Shown: one piece after another, positions 1-4,662 of the stretch
Position numbering within the stretch: the stretch's first letter is position 1
How the letters are laid out: each line of letters opens with the position of its first letter
NCBI GenBank assembly: GCA_002433465.1
Contig: DJIE01000042.1
Location: forward strand, 3,625-10,019
Reading direction: 5' to 3'
Source: Salinisphaera sp. UBA6602
GTDB taxonomy: Bacteria; Pseudomonadota; Gammaproteobacteria; Nevskiales; Salinisphaeraceae
Length of the DNA: 6,395 nucleotides
The notes under the pieces: generated by a model
The model's database searches: none
The model's input: the letters and a program-made list of their open reading frames with translations, nothing else
Told to the model about the DNA's origin: nothing
Program-made: the position numbers and the translations under genes

Positions 1-417
1 ACCGGCATCGCGCCGTTCATGGCGTTCCTTCAGGAACGCGAGGCGCGCGGTGACGCCGGCAGAAACTGGGTGTTCTTCGGCAACCCGGAATCGGCCAAGG
101 ACCATATCTACAAGGATCAGCTGGAAAAATGGCGCAGCGAGGGGCTGATCAGCCGGCTGACGCTGGCTTTTTCGCGCGATCAGAAGGAGAAGGTGTACGT
201 GCAGAACCGCATGCGCGAACAGGCACGCGAATTCTGGGCCTGGCTGGAAGCGGGCGCGGTGATTTATATCTGTGGCGATGCCGAGCGCATGGCCAAGGAC
301 GTGGACACGGCCCTGCACGATATCGTGATGGAGCAGGGCCAGATGAACGAGGCCCAGGCCAAACGCTATGTGGAGACGCTGGCCTCCGAGCATCGCTATC
401 TGCGCGACGTGTACTGA
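1..417 (+). CDS. cysJ: Assimilatory sulfite reductase (NADPH) flavoprotein alpha subunit, C-terminal part (5' end outside window)
   Basis: This is the C-terminal 138 residues of a diflavin reductase that passes electrons from NADPH through FAD and FMN to the sulfite reductase hemoprotein CysI, for reduction of sulfite to sulfide in cysteine synthesis in the cytoplasm. The visible part is the NADP(H)-binding domain of the ferredoxin-NADP reductase fold. It opens at TGIAPF (the conserved GTGIAPF loop), followed by FFGNP at fragment residues 25-29, [11 protein letters not shown] at 58-68 (ribose 2'-phosphate recognition), CGD at 91-93 and the terminal RDVY. In this family the last aromatic residue stacks on the FAD ring. 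Similarity to the E. coli CysJ tail, recalled from memory, is high throughout, including [11 protein letters not shown] and RYxRDVY. The stop TGA is 2 bases from the stop of the convergent gene. The flavodoxin domain lies outside the window, so a fused nitrate/sulfite reductase flavoprotein cannot be excluded, but CysJ is the best call. Confidence 0.93.
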   Translation, partial: TGIAPFMAFLQEREARGDAGRNWVFFGNPESAKDHIYKDQLEKWRSEGLISRLTLAFSRDQKEKVYVQNRMREQAREFWAWLEAGAVIYICGDAERMAKDVDTALHDIVMEQGQMNEAQAKRYVETLASEHRYLRDVY

Positions 418-419
418 GT

Positions 420-1253
420 TCAGTTATCGAAGCGCGGGTCGTCCCAGACGCTGTGCATGCCGCCCGGCAGCGCGCGCAGGCGGCCGAGCGCGAGCCAGAA
501 CTGTTCGGGCGCATGGAAATCGGAACCAACGGAGCCGGCCAGACCGTGTTGGTCGGCATCGCGTGCGGCGGTGACTTCCTGTTGACGGTCGGTGGTGCCG
601 GTACAGATTTCCAGCCCGTCGCCGCCGGCTGCGGCGAAGGCGGTCACCGCGCGCTGGCGCCATGCGCCCGAGAAGTTATAGCCGAACGGGTGGGCCAGTA
701 CCGCAATTCCGCCAGCGCCCTGAATCCATTGCACGGCACGGATCAGCGTGGTCCATTCCACGGATACATGGGCGTCGCGGCCGGGGCGTAGATAGCGTTT
801 GAACGCCTGGGCATTATCACGGCAGATGCCGTCTTCGATCAGCAGTCTGGCGAAATGCGGGCGCGTGATCTGACCGTCGCCGGCCAGCGCGCGGGCGCGA
901 TCGAGCGCGTTCGCAACGCCCTGTTTCTCGATCTTGGCGGCGATGCGTTCGGCCCGTTCACGCCGGACCTGCTGAAGGGCGGCCAGACCACCGGCAAGAC
1001 CGGCGTCGGTTTCGTCGAAGGCCAGGCCCACGATATGCAGCGTGCGTTTTTGCCAGGTCACCGAAATTTCGACGCCGTTTATCAGATGGATACCGTGGGC
1101 CTGCGCGGCCACGCGGGCTTCGGCCAGGCCGTCGATGGTGTCGTGGTCGGTCAGCGCCAGAGTTTCGACGCCGGCTTCGGCGGCACGGGCGACGAGTTCG
1201 GTCGGTGTCAGGCGACCGTCCGAGCGGGTGGAATGGGAGTGTAGATCGATCAC
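420..1253 (-). CDS. rnm: PHP-domain phosphoesterase, RNase AM / YciV family (3',5'-nucleoside bisphosphate phosphatase)
   Basis: The 277-residue protein belongs to the PHP metal-dependent phosphoesterases. The E. coli relative YciV (RNase AM) trims rRNA 5' ends and dephosphorylates 3',5'-bisphosphonucleotides; the older label TrpH is the same family. The metal ligands of the PHP site are all visible: HSH at residues 5-7, D12 in SDG, DHD at 36-38, E62 in GVEIS, H73 in LHIVGL, H133 in RPHF, H188 in LAHP, and DFH at 245-247. Length and collinearity match E. coli YciV. I chose the GTG at 1253 because it places IDLHSHS directly at the N terminus, as in the family. The frame stays open upstream to an ATG at 1478, but those extra 75 residues read through a repeat and do not look like protein. 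A TTG at 1292 is another possible start, and no strong ribosome site precedes either. The gene is convergent with cysJ, 2 bases apart. The exact substrate (RNA end or small bisphosphonucleotide) is inferred from the family. Confidence 0.9.
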   Translation of the reverse strand: MIDLHSHSTRSDGRLTPTELVARAAEAGVETLALTDHDTIDGLAEARVAAQAHGIHLINGVEISVTWQKRTLHIVGLAFDETDAGLAGGLAALQQVRRERAERIAAKIEKQGVANALDRARALAGDGQITRPHFARLLIEDGICRDNAQAFKRYLRPGRDAHVSVEWTTLIRAVQWIQGAGGIAVLAHPFGYNFSGAWRQRAVTAFAAAGGDGLEICTGTTDRQQEVTAARDADQHGLAGSVGSDFHAPEQFWLALGRLRALPGGMHSVWDDPRFDN

Positions 1254-1380
1254 GGGTTGTATGGTCGCATGGACAGCGATGCGAAACCTCAAGCAAGAAT
1301 TCGCCGCGAGTTGATTGAAGATGTGAACGGATAGGGCCGCGCGTCTTTCGGCGCTCACAAGTTCGTCGAACCTTTCGTTT

Positions 1381-1624
1381 CGCGCTTCAGCGCGACTCCC
1401 TTTCGTTTGCTCGTCCAAACGAAAGGAAGCAAAGGAAAAGACGCCCGGGTTACGCGTCGGCGCTGCGCGCCGAACCACTGCGATGCTCGGTCCGAAGGGA
1501 TGCGCGCAGAACTCGGATCGCTTTGGCGATCCTCTAACATGCTACGCGCACCGGCGCAGTGCGCCGGACACCCTTCGGTCCTGCGCTTCTCGTTCGCTCC
1601 ACACGGGGCCCGAGTACAGGCAGC
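1381..1624 (+). repeat. Structured intergenic repeat, copy 1 (longer copy)
   Basis: The copy contains a series of perfect hairpins. They are CGCGC/GCGCG at 1381-1394; CCTTTCGTTTG/CAAACGAAAGG at 1399-1426 (11 pairs, 6-base loop); TCGGCGC/GCGCCGA at 1457-1473 (7 pairs, 3-base loop); GGATCGC/GCGATCC at 1515-1532 (7 pairs); and CCGGCGC/GCGCCGG at 1551-1567 (7 pairs). The last two are enclosed by an 11-base outer stem, 1489-1499 with 1571-1581, with one mismatch. The copy ends near GGGGCCC-N3-TACAGGCA at 1605-1622. The order of the first three hairpins and this end motif recur in inverted orientation at 1749-1903. The CTTTCGTTTG...CAAACGAAAG pattern resembles dispersed intergenic repeats I recall from several high-GC gammaproteobacteria. 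That resemblance was not checked. Outer boundaries are approximate. Confidence 0.7.
1489..1581. other. Nested stem-loop structure inside repeat copy 1
   Basis: An outer stem GGTCCGAAGGG (1489-1499) pairs with CCCTTCGGTCC (1571-1581) at 10 of 11 positions. Inside it lie two perfect 7-pair hairpins, GGATCGC-TTTG-GCGATCC (1515-1532) and CCGGCGC-AGT-GCGCCGG (1551-1567). The layout is a multibranch fold and could form in RNA from either strand or as a cruciform. The facing copy at 1749-1903 is shorter and lacks this part, so it may be an insertion in copy 1 or a deletion in copy 2. I do not recognise it as a known RNA family. Confidence 0.45.
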
Positions 1625-1685
1625 TAGCCCGTAGCGCGGCGTCCATACAACCATGTACTTGATGCTGGGGCTGTGGCTGCGTTCT

Positions 1686-1716
1686 TGTCGGCTTACGCTT
1701 CGCTAAGCTGACCTAC
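1686..1716. repeat. REP-like palindrome at the centre of the facing repeats
   Basis: GTCGGCTTA at 1687-1695 pairs with TAAGCTGAC at 1704-1712: nine pairs with one G-T wobble and an 8-base loop. It is followed by CTACA. The form TGTCGGNTTA...TAANCYGACCTACA resembles a short palindromic intergenic repeat that I recall as common in beta- and gammaproteobacteria. It sits close to the midpoint (about 1686) between the two outer repeat copies. No T-run follows on either strand, so it is not a terminator. Confidence 0.5.
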
Positions 1717-1748
1717 AGAAGACGTGACCTTGAGCGAGCGATAGCGAC

Positions 1749-1903
1749 GCTTGCCTGTATTAGGGCCCCTTGGGCGCAGCGCCGTCCCGCTTGCCGGCTG
1801 CGATGGGAGGGTATCGGCGCGTAGCGCCGACGCAAGACAGGGTGTCCTTTGCTTTGGTGACTTACCTGGACAAGCAAATGAAAGTCACTCGCGCAGCAGC
1901 GCG
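1749..1903 (-). repeat. Structured intergenic repeat, copy 2 (inverted, shorter)
   Basis: Read on the minus strand, this copy carries the hairpin series of copy 1 in the same order. The hairpins are CGCGC/GCGCG (1890-1903); a degenerate counterpart of the long CTTTCGTTTG hairpin with seven outer pairs GTGACTT/AAGTCAC (1857-1888); and TCGGCGC-GTA-GCGCCGA (1814-1830). It ends in GGGGCCC-N3-TACAGGCA (1749-1769, reverse complement). The spacing between the second and third hairpins is similar (26 bases against 30 in copy 1). Sequence between them is clearly related but divergent, for example TTTGCTT and GGACAAGCAAA against GGACGAGCAAA. The segment corresponding to the nested stem of copy 1 is missing or replaced. 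Confidence 0.65.
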
Positions 1904-2086
1904 AAACCCCAAGCCGAAATTAACCCGCAACGTCGATTCCGCAAGCGAACGGTTCGGATTTTAAGTCTTCAAGCCTTGACCCATTGCTCGAGTTTTTCCC
2001 GCGGCGCAGCGAGGAAAACCCATCTCAGCTTGAACTCAGCGTCGATTGGGAACGTGCGGCGAGCATCCCGCTCCGAGACGGTGACT

Positions 2087-2125
2087 GAAACAAAAAACCC
2101 CACGGCACGTTTCCATGCCGCGGGG
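2087..2125 (-). terminator. Rho-independent terminator of the aldo/keto reductase gene
   Basis: On the minus strand a GC-rich hairpin pairs bases 2116-2125 with 2098-2107 (CCCC, one A-C mismatch, then CGGCA on the plus strand) around an 8-base loop. It is followed directly by TTTTTT, G, TTT (plus-strand A-run at 2088-2097). It lies about 50 bases beyond the stop of the AKR gene and points the right way. There is no matching T-run on the plus-strand side, so I call it one-directional. Confidence 0.85.
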
Positions 2126-2132
2126 CAGTCTG

Positions 2133-2153
2133 TCGGCCGTAATTCACGGCCGA
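2133..2153. repeat. Perfect 8-pair hairpin between AKR stop and terminator
   Basis: TCGGCCGT at 2133-2140 pairs exactly with ACGGCCGA at 2146-2153 around AATTC. In the minus-strand transcript it would form just upstream of the terminator hairpin, possibly protecting the 3' end. There is no T-run, so it is not a terminator by itself. Confidence 0.5.
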
Positions 2154-2176
2154 TCCTCAGGCGAGTCTACCGACTA

Positions 2177-3241
2177 TCACTTCTGATAATCCTCGGCGTG
2201 ATCGGCATGCAGCACCCAGTCGGCCGCGCCGAAGCGGTCGCTGGCGGCCATGGCCTGGTGCCAGTACGGGTAGATCAGCTGCGGCCGGCTCACGCGTTCG
2301 ATCGCTGCATGCTCGTCGGCGCTCAGTTCGAGCTGTGCGCTGGCGAGGTTGTCTTCCAGCTGGTGGGCCTTGCGGGCGCCGATCACCGCCGTGGTGACGC
2401 CGGGGCGTTCGGTGATCCAGGCCAGTGCCACCTGGGCAGCGGACACGCCGTGGGCATCGCCGACCTCGATCAGGGTTTCGATCAGGTCGAACAGCCGTTT
2501 TTCGTCGTGGATCGGCGGTTCCTGCCAGCCTTCGGAAAAGCGCGTGCCTTCGGGTGCATCCTTGTCGCGGCGATACTTGCCCGAGAGCAGACCGCCTGCC
2601 AGCGGGCTCCAGATCATGGTGCCCAGGCCGGCATCGTGGGCCATCGGCATGAGCTCGTATTCGGCTTCACGCGCCTGCGGCGTGTAGTGAATCTGCTGGC
2701 TGATCGGCTTGGTAAAGCCCTCGCGTTCGCAAACCTGCATCACCTTCATCGCATGCCAGGCCGAGAAGTTGGAGATACCGTAGTAACGGATCTTGCCGTG
2801 GCCGACGAGCGTGTCCATGAGCTGCAGCGTCTCTTCCAGCGGCGTGGTGCCGTCCCACATATGCAGCTGGTAGAGATCGATATGCTCGGTATTCAGCCGC
2901 TTGAGGCTGGCTTCGACCTGTTCGCGAATATGCAGGCGCGACAGGCCCCCTTCGTTGGGCCCGTCGCCCATGGGAAAGCGCACCTTGGTGGTCACGAGTA
3001 CGTCGTTGCGCTTGTTGCCCAGCGCCTTGCCGAGGATTTCCTCGGAGACGCCGGCCGAATACATATTGGCGGTATCGAACAGATTGACGCCGTGATCGAT
3101 ACTCATGTCGATGAGCCGGCGGGCTTCATCGACGCCGGTGTTGCCCAGCTTGGACATGAAGCCTTCGCCGCCGAAGGTCATGGTGCCGAGGGTGAGCTTG
3201 GAGATTTTCAGGCCACTGTTGCCGAGGGTGCGGTACTGCAT
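2177..3241 (-). CDS. Aldo/keto reductase (NADPH-dependent oxidoreductase)
   Basis: The 354-residue cytoplasmic (beta/alpha)8-barrel enzyme is expected to reduce aldehydes or ketones to alcohols with NAD(P)H. The N terminus MQYRTLGNSGLKISKLTLGTM is typical of the bacterial YajO/Tas/AKR11-like branch (quoted here in part: YRTLGNSGLKIS). The catalytic tetrad is complete: D56 and Y61 in FDTANMY, K86 in VTTKVRF, and H127 in LYQLHMWDG. Further family marks are GISNFS at 155-160, QIHY near 183-186, the SPLAGGLLSGKY stretch at 212-223, and AVIGAR at 285-290 in the cofactor phosphate loop. The ATG is preceded by GGAG with 6-base spacing (3248-3251), which fixes the start. The gene ends with tandem stops TGA-TAG and is followed by a good terminator, so it is transcribed alone. 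It is divergent from the PhaC-like hydrolase across a 143-base spacer with a palindrome. The substrate cannot be read from sequence; this class often acts on methylglyoxal-like or aromatic aldehydes. Confidence 0.93.
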   Translation of the reverse strand: MQYRTLGNSGLKISKLTLGTMTFGGEGFMSKLGNTGVDEARRLIDMSIDHGVNLFDTANMYSAGVSEEILGKALGNKRNDVLVTTKVRFPMGDGPNEGGLSRLHIREQVEASLKRLNTEHIDLYQLHMWDGTTPLEETLQLMDTLVGHGKIRYYGISNFSAWHAMKVMQVCEREGFTKPISQQIHYTPQAREAEYELMPMAHDAGLGTMIWSPLAGGLLSGKYRRDKDAPEGTRFSEGWQEPPIHDEKRLFDLIETLIEVGDAHGVSAAQVALAWITERPGVTTAVIGARKAHQLEDNLASAQLELSADEHAAIERVSRPQLIYPYWHQAMAASDRFGAADWVLHADHAEDYQK

Positions 3242-3287
3242 GGCGGGCTCCGTCTATAGATGTAAGCTGAAGTTTGGTATGACGAGC

Positions 3288-3302
3288 CGGGTTTCAAACC
3301 CG
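3288..3302. promoter_or_regulatory. Perfect 15-base palindrome, possible operator between divergent genes
   Basis: CGGGTTT-C-AAACCCG is a perfect inverted repeat with 7-base arms in the spacer between the AKR start (3241) and the hydrolase start (3385). It is 47 bases from the first and 83 from the second. On the minus strand it contains TTGAAA, a fair -35 match, so a bound regulator would cover the AKR promoter; no clear -10 box sits 17 bases further on. No regulator gene is in the window. Role as an operator is inference. Confidence 0.4.
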
Positions 3303-3322
3303 ATTTCTGCTTCGTTATCGAG

Positions 3323-3352
3323 TTGTTGCGGCGCAGCAGAATCGCCTAGACT
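3323..3352 (+). promoter_or_regulatory. Candidate sigma-70 promoter of the PhaC-like hydrolase
   Basis: TTGTTG at 3323-3328 and TAGACT at 3347-3352 are separated by 18 bases, giving a predicted start around 3359 and a leader of about 25 bases before the ATG at 3385. The boxes match consensus at only 3 and 4 of 6 positions, so this is a weak prediction. Confidence 0.3.
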
Positions 3353-3384
3353 TCGGCCTCCTTCGAGATCGAGGCGTTACCTCC

Positions 3385-4530
3385 ATGTCCCTGCTATCCG
3401 CCACCCGCGACCGTGTCGGCCGCGAGCTCGTCCGCAGTCGCGCCCGCCTGCGGCATCTGCGCCAGCGCGTTTTCGATCGGCAGGCGCTGGTGCAGGCAGG
3501 CCAAACCCCGTTCGACGTCATCCATGACGATGGCCTGGTATCGCTGCGCTATTACCCGCCGCTCGCGGAAAGCGAAATCGAGCTGGCCGACGGCAGCCGC
3601 GTCGAGGTCGCGAAAACGACCCAGCGCACGCCGTTGGTGATCGTGCCGCCGCTCGCCGTGAACATGCTCATCTACGACCTGTTTCCCGAGCGCAGCCTTG
3701 TGCGGTATCTGCGCGCCCGCGGCTTCGAGCTGTATCTGGTCGACTGGGGCCGGCCCCGCCGTGCCCAGGATGATCTGCAGCTGGCGGATTATTTCGATCG
3801 CCTCCTGCCGGCTGCCCTCGATCGCGTGCGCGCACACAGCGGGGTAGAGCGCCTGAACCTGCACGGCTGGAGCTTCGGCGGGCTGTTCAGCCTGTGCCAT
3901 GCGGCGATCGCGCCAGAAGGTATCGCCAACCTGGTGCTGGTGGGCGCGCCCGTGGACTATCACGACAACGGCGTGCTCGGTGAACGCTACAAGGCGCTCG
4001 CCCGTGCCGGCCACTGGACGCACGACAAGACCGGGCTGACCGCCCACCACATACCGCCGACGCTGCTGCGCTCGCCCGGCGTGCTCAATTCGCTGGTGTT
4101 CAAGGCCACCAGTCCGATGGCAGCGGTTCGCAGCTATGCCGGGCTGGCGGCGAATCTCCATGACGAGGCGTATGTGAGCAACCATGCGACCAACGCCGCG
4201 TTTCTGGACGACATGGTGGCTTACCCGGGCGGCGTAGTGGCCGACTTCATCGATTATCTGTGGATCGACAACGTGCTGGGCGAGGGTCGTCTGCCCATGT
4301 CCGATCCGCCGGCTGATCTGTCGAACGTGCAGGCGCCGATTCTCAATATAAGCGGCCGCGGCGATCCGATCGTTACGCCGTCCTGCAGTCAGGCGATGAC
4401 GAAATTCGTGGCCAGCGACGATGTAACCTGCCGTACCATCCGCGGCGGTCATGTCGGCATCGTGTCCAGCGAAACCGCGTTGACCGAAACCTGGGGCGAG
4501 ATCGCTGACTGGCTGATCGCCCGGGATTGA
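3385..4530 (+). CDS. Alpha/beta hydrolase of the class III PHA synthase (PhaC)-like family, with a serine nucleophile
   Basis: The 381-residue protein follows the class III PhaC layout and length. It has an N-terminal cap with a substrate-like strand (LRYYPP, 54-59), then PLVIVPPLAVNMLIYDLFP (about 83-101), and ELYLVDWGRP at 115-124. The nucleophile elbow HGWSFGG is at 160-166. FIDYLWIDNVLGEG follows at 288-301, then the acid-bearing ILNISGRGDPIVTP (D327) and GGHVGIV (H356). The triad is therefore S163, D327 and H356. True PHA synthases carry cysteine in the GxCxGG box; here it is serine (GWSFGG). The protein may thus be an esterase, acyltransferase or depolymerase-like enzyme rather than a polymerase. 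No phaE, phaR or phasin gene is visible. There is no signal peptide or membrane segment, so it is probably cytoplasmic. The start is the ATG after GAGG at 3371-3374, with a rather long 10-base spacing; no other nearby in-frame ATG exists. The FAD dehydrogenase follows on the same strand after 132 bases. Confidence 0.85.
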   Translation: MSLLSATRDRVGRELVRSRARLRHLRQRVFDRQALVQAGQTPFDVIHDDGLVSLRYYPPLAESEIELADGSRVEVAKTTQRTPLVIVPPLAVNMLIYDLFPERSLVRYLRARGFELYLVDWGRPRRAQDDLQLADYFDRLLPAALDRVRAHSGVERLNLHGWSFGGLFSLCHAAIAPEGIANLVLVGAPVDYHDNGVLGERYKALARAGHWTHDKTGLTAHHIPPTLLRSPGVLNSLVFKATSPMAAVRSYAGLAANLHDEAYVSNHATNAAFLDDMVAYPGGVVADFIDYLWIDNVLGEGRLPMSDPPADLSNVQAPILNISGRGDPIVTPSCSQAMTKFVASDDVTCRTIRGGHVGIVSSETALTETWGEIADWLIARD

Positions 4531-4650
4531 CGACGCCGCGCCCGACGCGGGCCGGCCGGGCGCAATCGACTGGCCGCCTATGGGCCGGGTGGCTACACTC
4601 GAATGCACAACAGCGATTTCGATCGCGCGTGTAACACGGGCCTGTGCGAC

Positions 4651-4656
4651 GAGGAG
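4651..4656 (+). promoter_or_regulatory. Ribosome binding site deciding the FAD dehydrogenase start
   Basis: GAGGAG is 6 bases before the ATG at 4663. It is the reason to prefer this start over the in-frame ATG at 4603, which has no purine-rich stretch at a suitable distance. Confidence 0.75.
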
Positions 4657-4662
4657 CAGCGG

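Larger units (their letters stand above)
1254..2086. other. Gene-free intergenic stretch rich in palindromic repeats
   Basis: This stretch of about 830 bases separates the start of the PHP gene from the terminator of the aldo/keto reductase gene. The open frames inside it (for example 1407-1634 + and 1355-1654 -) have no recognisable motifs, no good ribosome site and low-complexity Arg/Ala/Ser-rich translations typical of noncoding GC-rich DNA. What it does hold is two facing copies of a structured repeat with a third hairpin between them, annotated separately. The part from 1254 to about 1370 must contain the promoter of the PHP gene, but I could not pick convincing -35/-10 boxes there. The part from 1904 to 2086 shows no gene or RNA that I recognise, only a weak TTTTCC/GGAAAA inverted pair around 1993-2020. 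Confidence 0.75.

Noticed and set aside
1407..1634. Small open frames inside the repeat (75 codons on plus, 99 on minus)
   Set aside because: They coincide with palindromic repeat DNA, lack ribosome sites and give low-complexity translations.
1254..2086. tRNA, rRNA or CRISPR array in the long intergenic gap
   Set aside because: No cloverleaf with TTCNANNC-type T-loop, no rRNA-like stretch and no regularly spaced direct repeats were found; the repeats present are two inverted copies with internal hairpins.
1751..3259. Open frame of 502 codons on the plus strand across the intergenic repeat and the AKR gene
   Set aside because: It is the antisense shadow of the AKR gene, which has a full catalytic tetrad, ribosome site and terminator. 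The translation shows no motif and runs through noncoding repeat DNA.
4538..4563. GC-rich inverted repeat GCGCCCG/CGGGCGC after the PhaC-like stop
   Set aside because: It has no T-run, a 12-base loop and competing shorter pairings, so it is not called a terminator.
4603..4662. Upstream in-frame ATG for the FAD dehydrogenase
   Set aside because: The 20 added residues precede a normal N terminus, and only the ATG at 4663 has a well-spaced GAGGAG.
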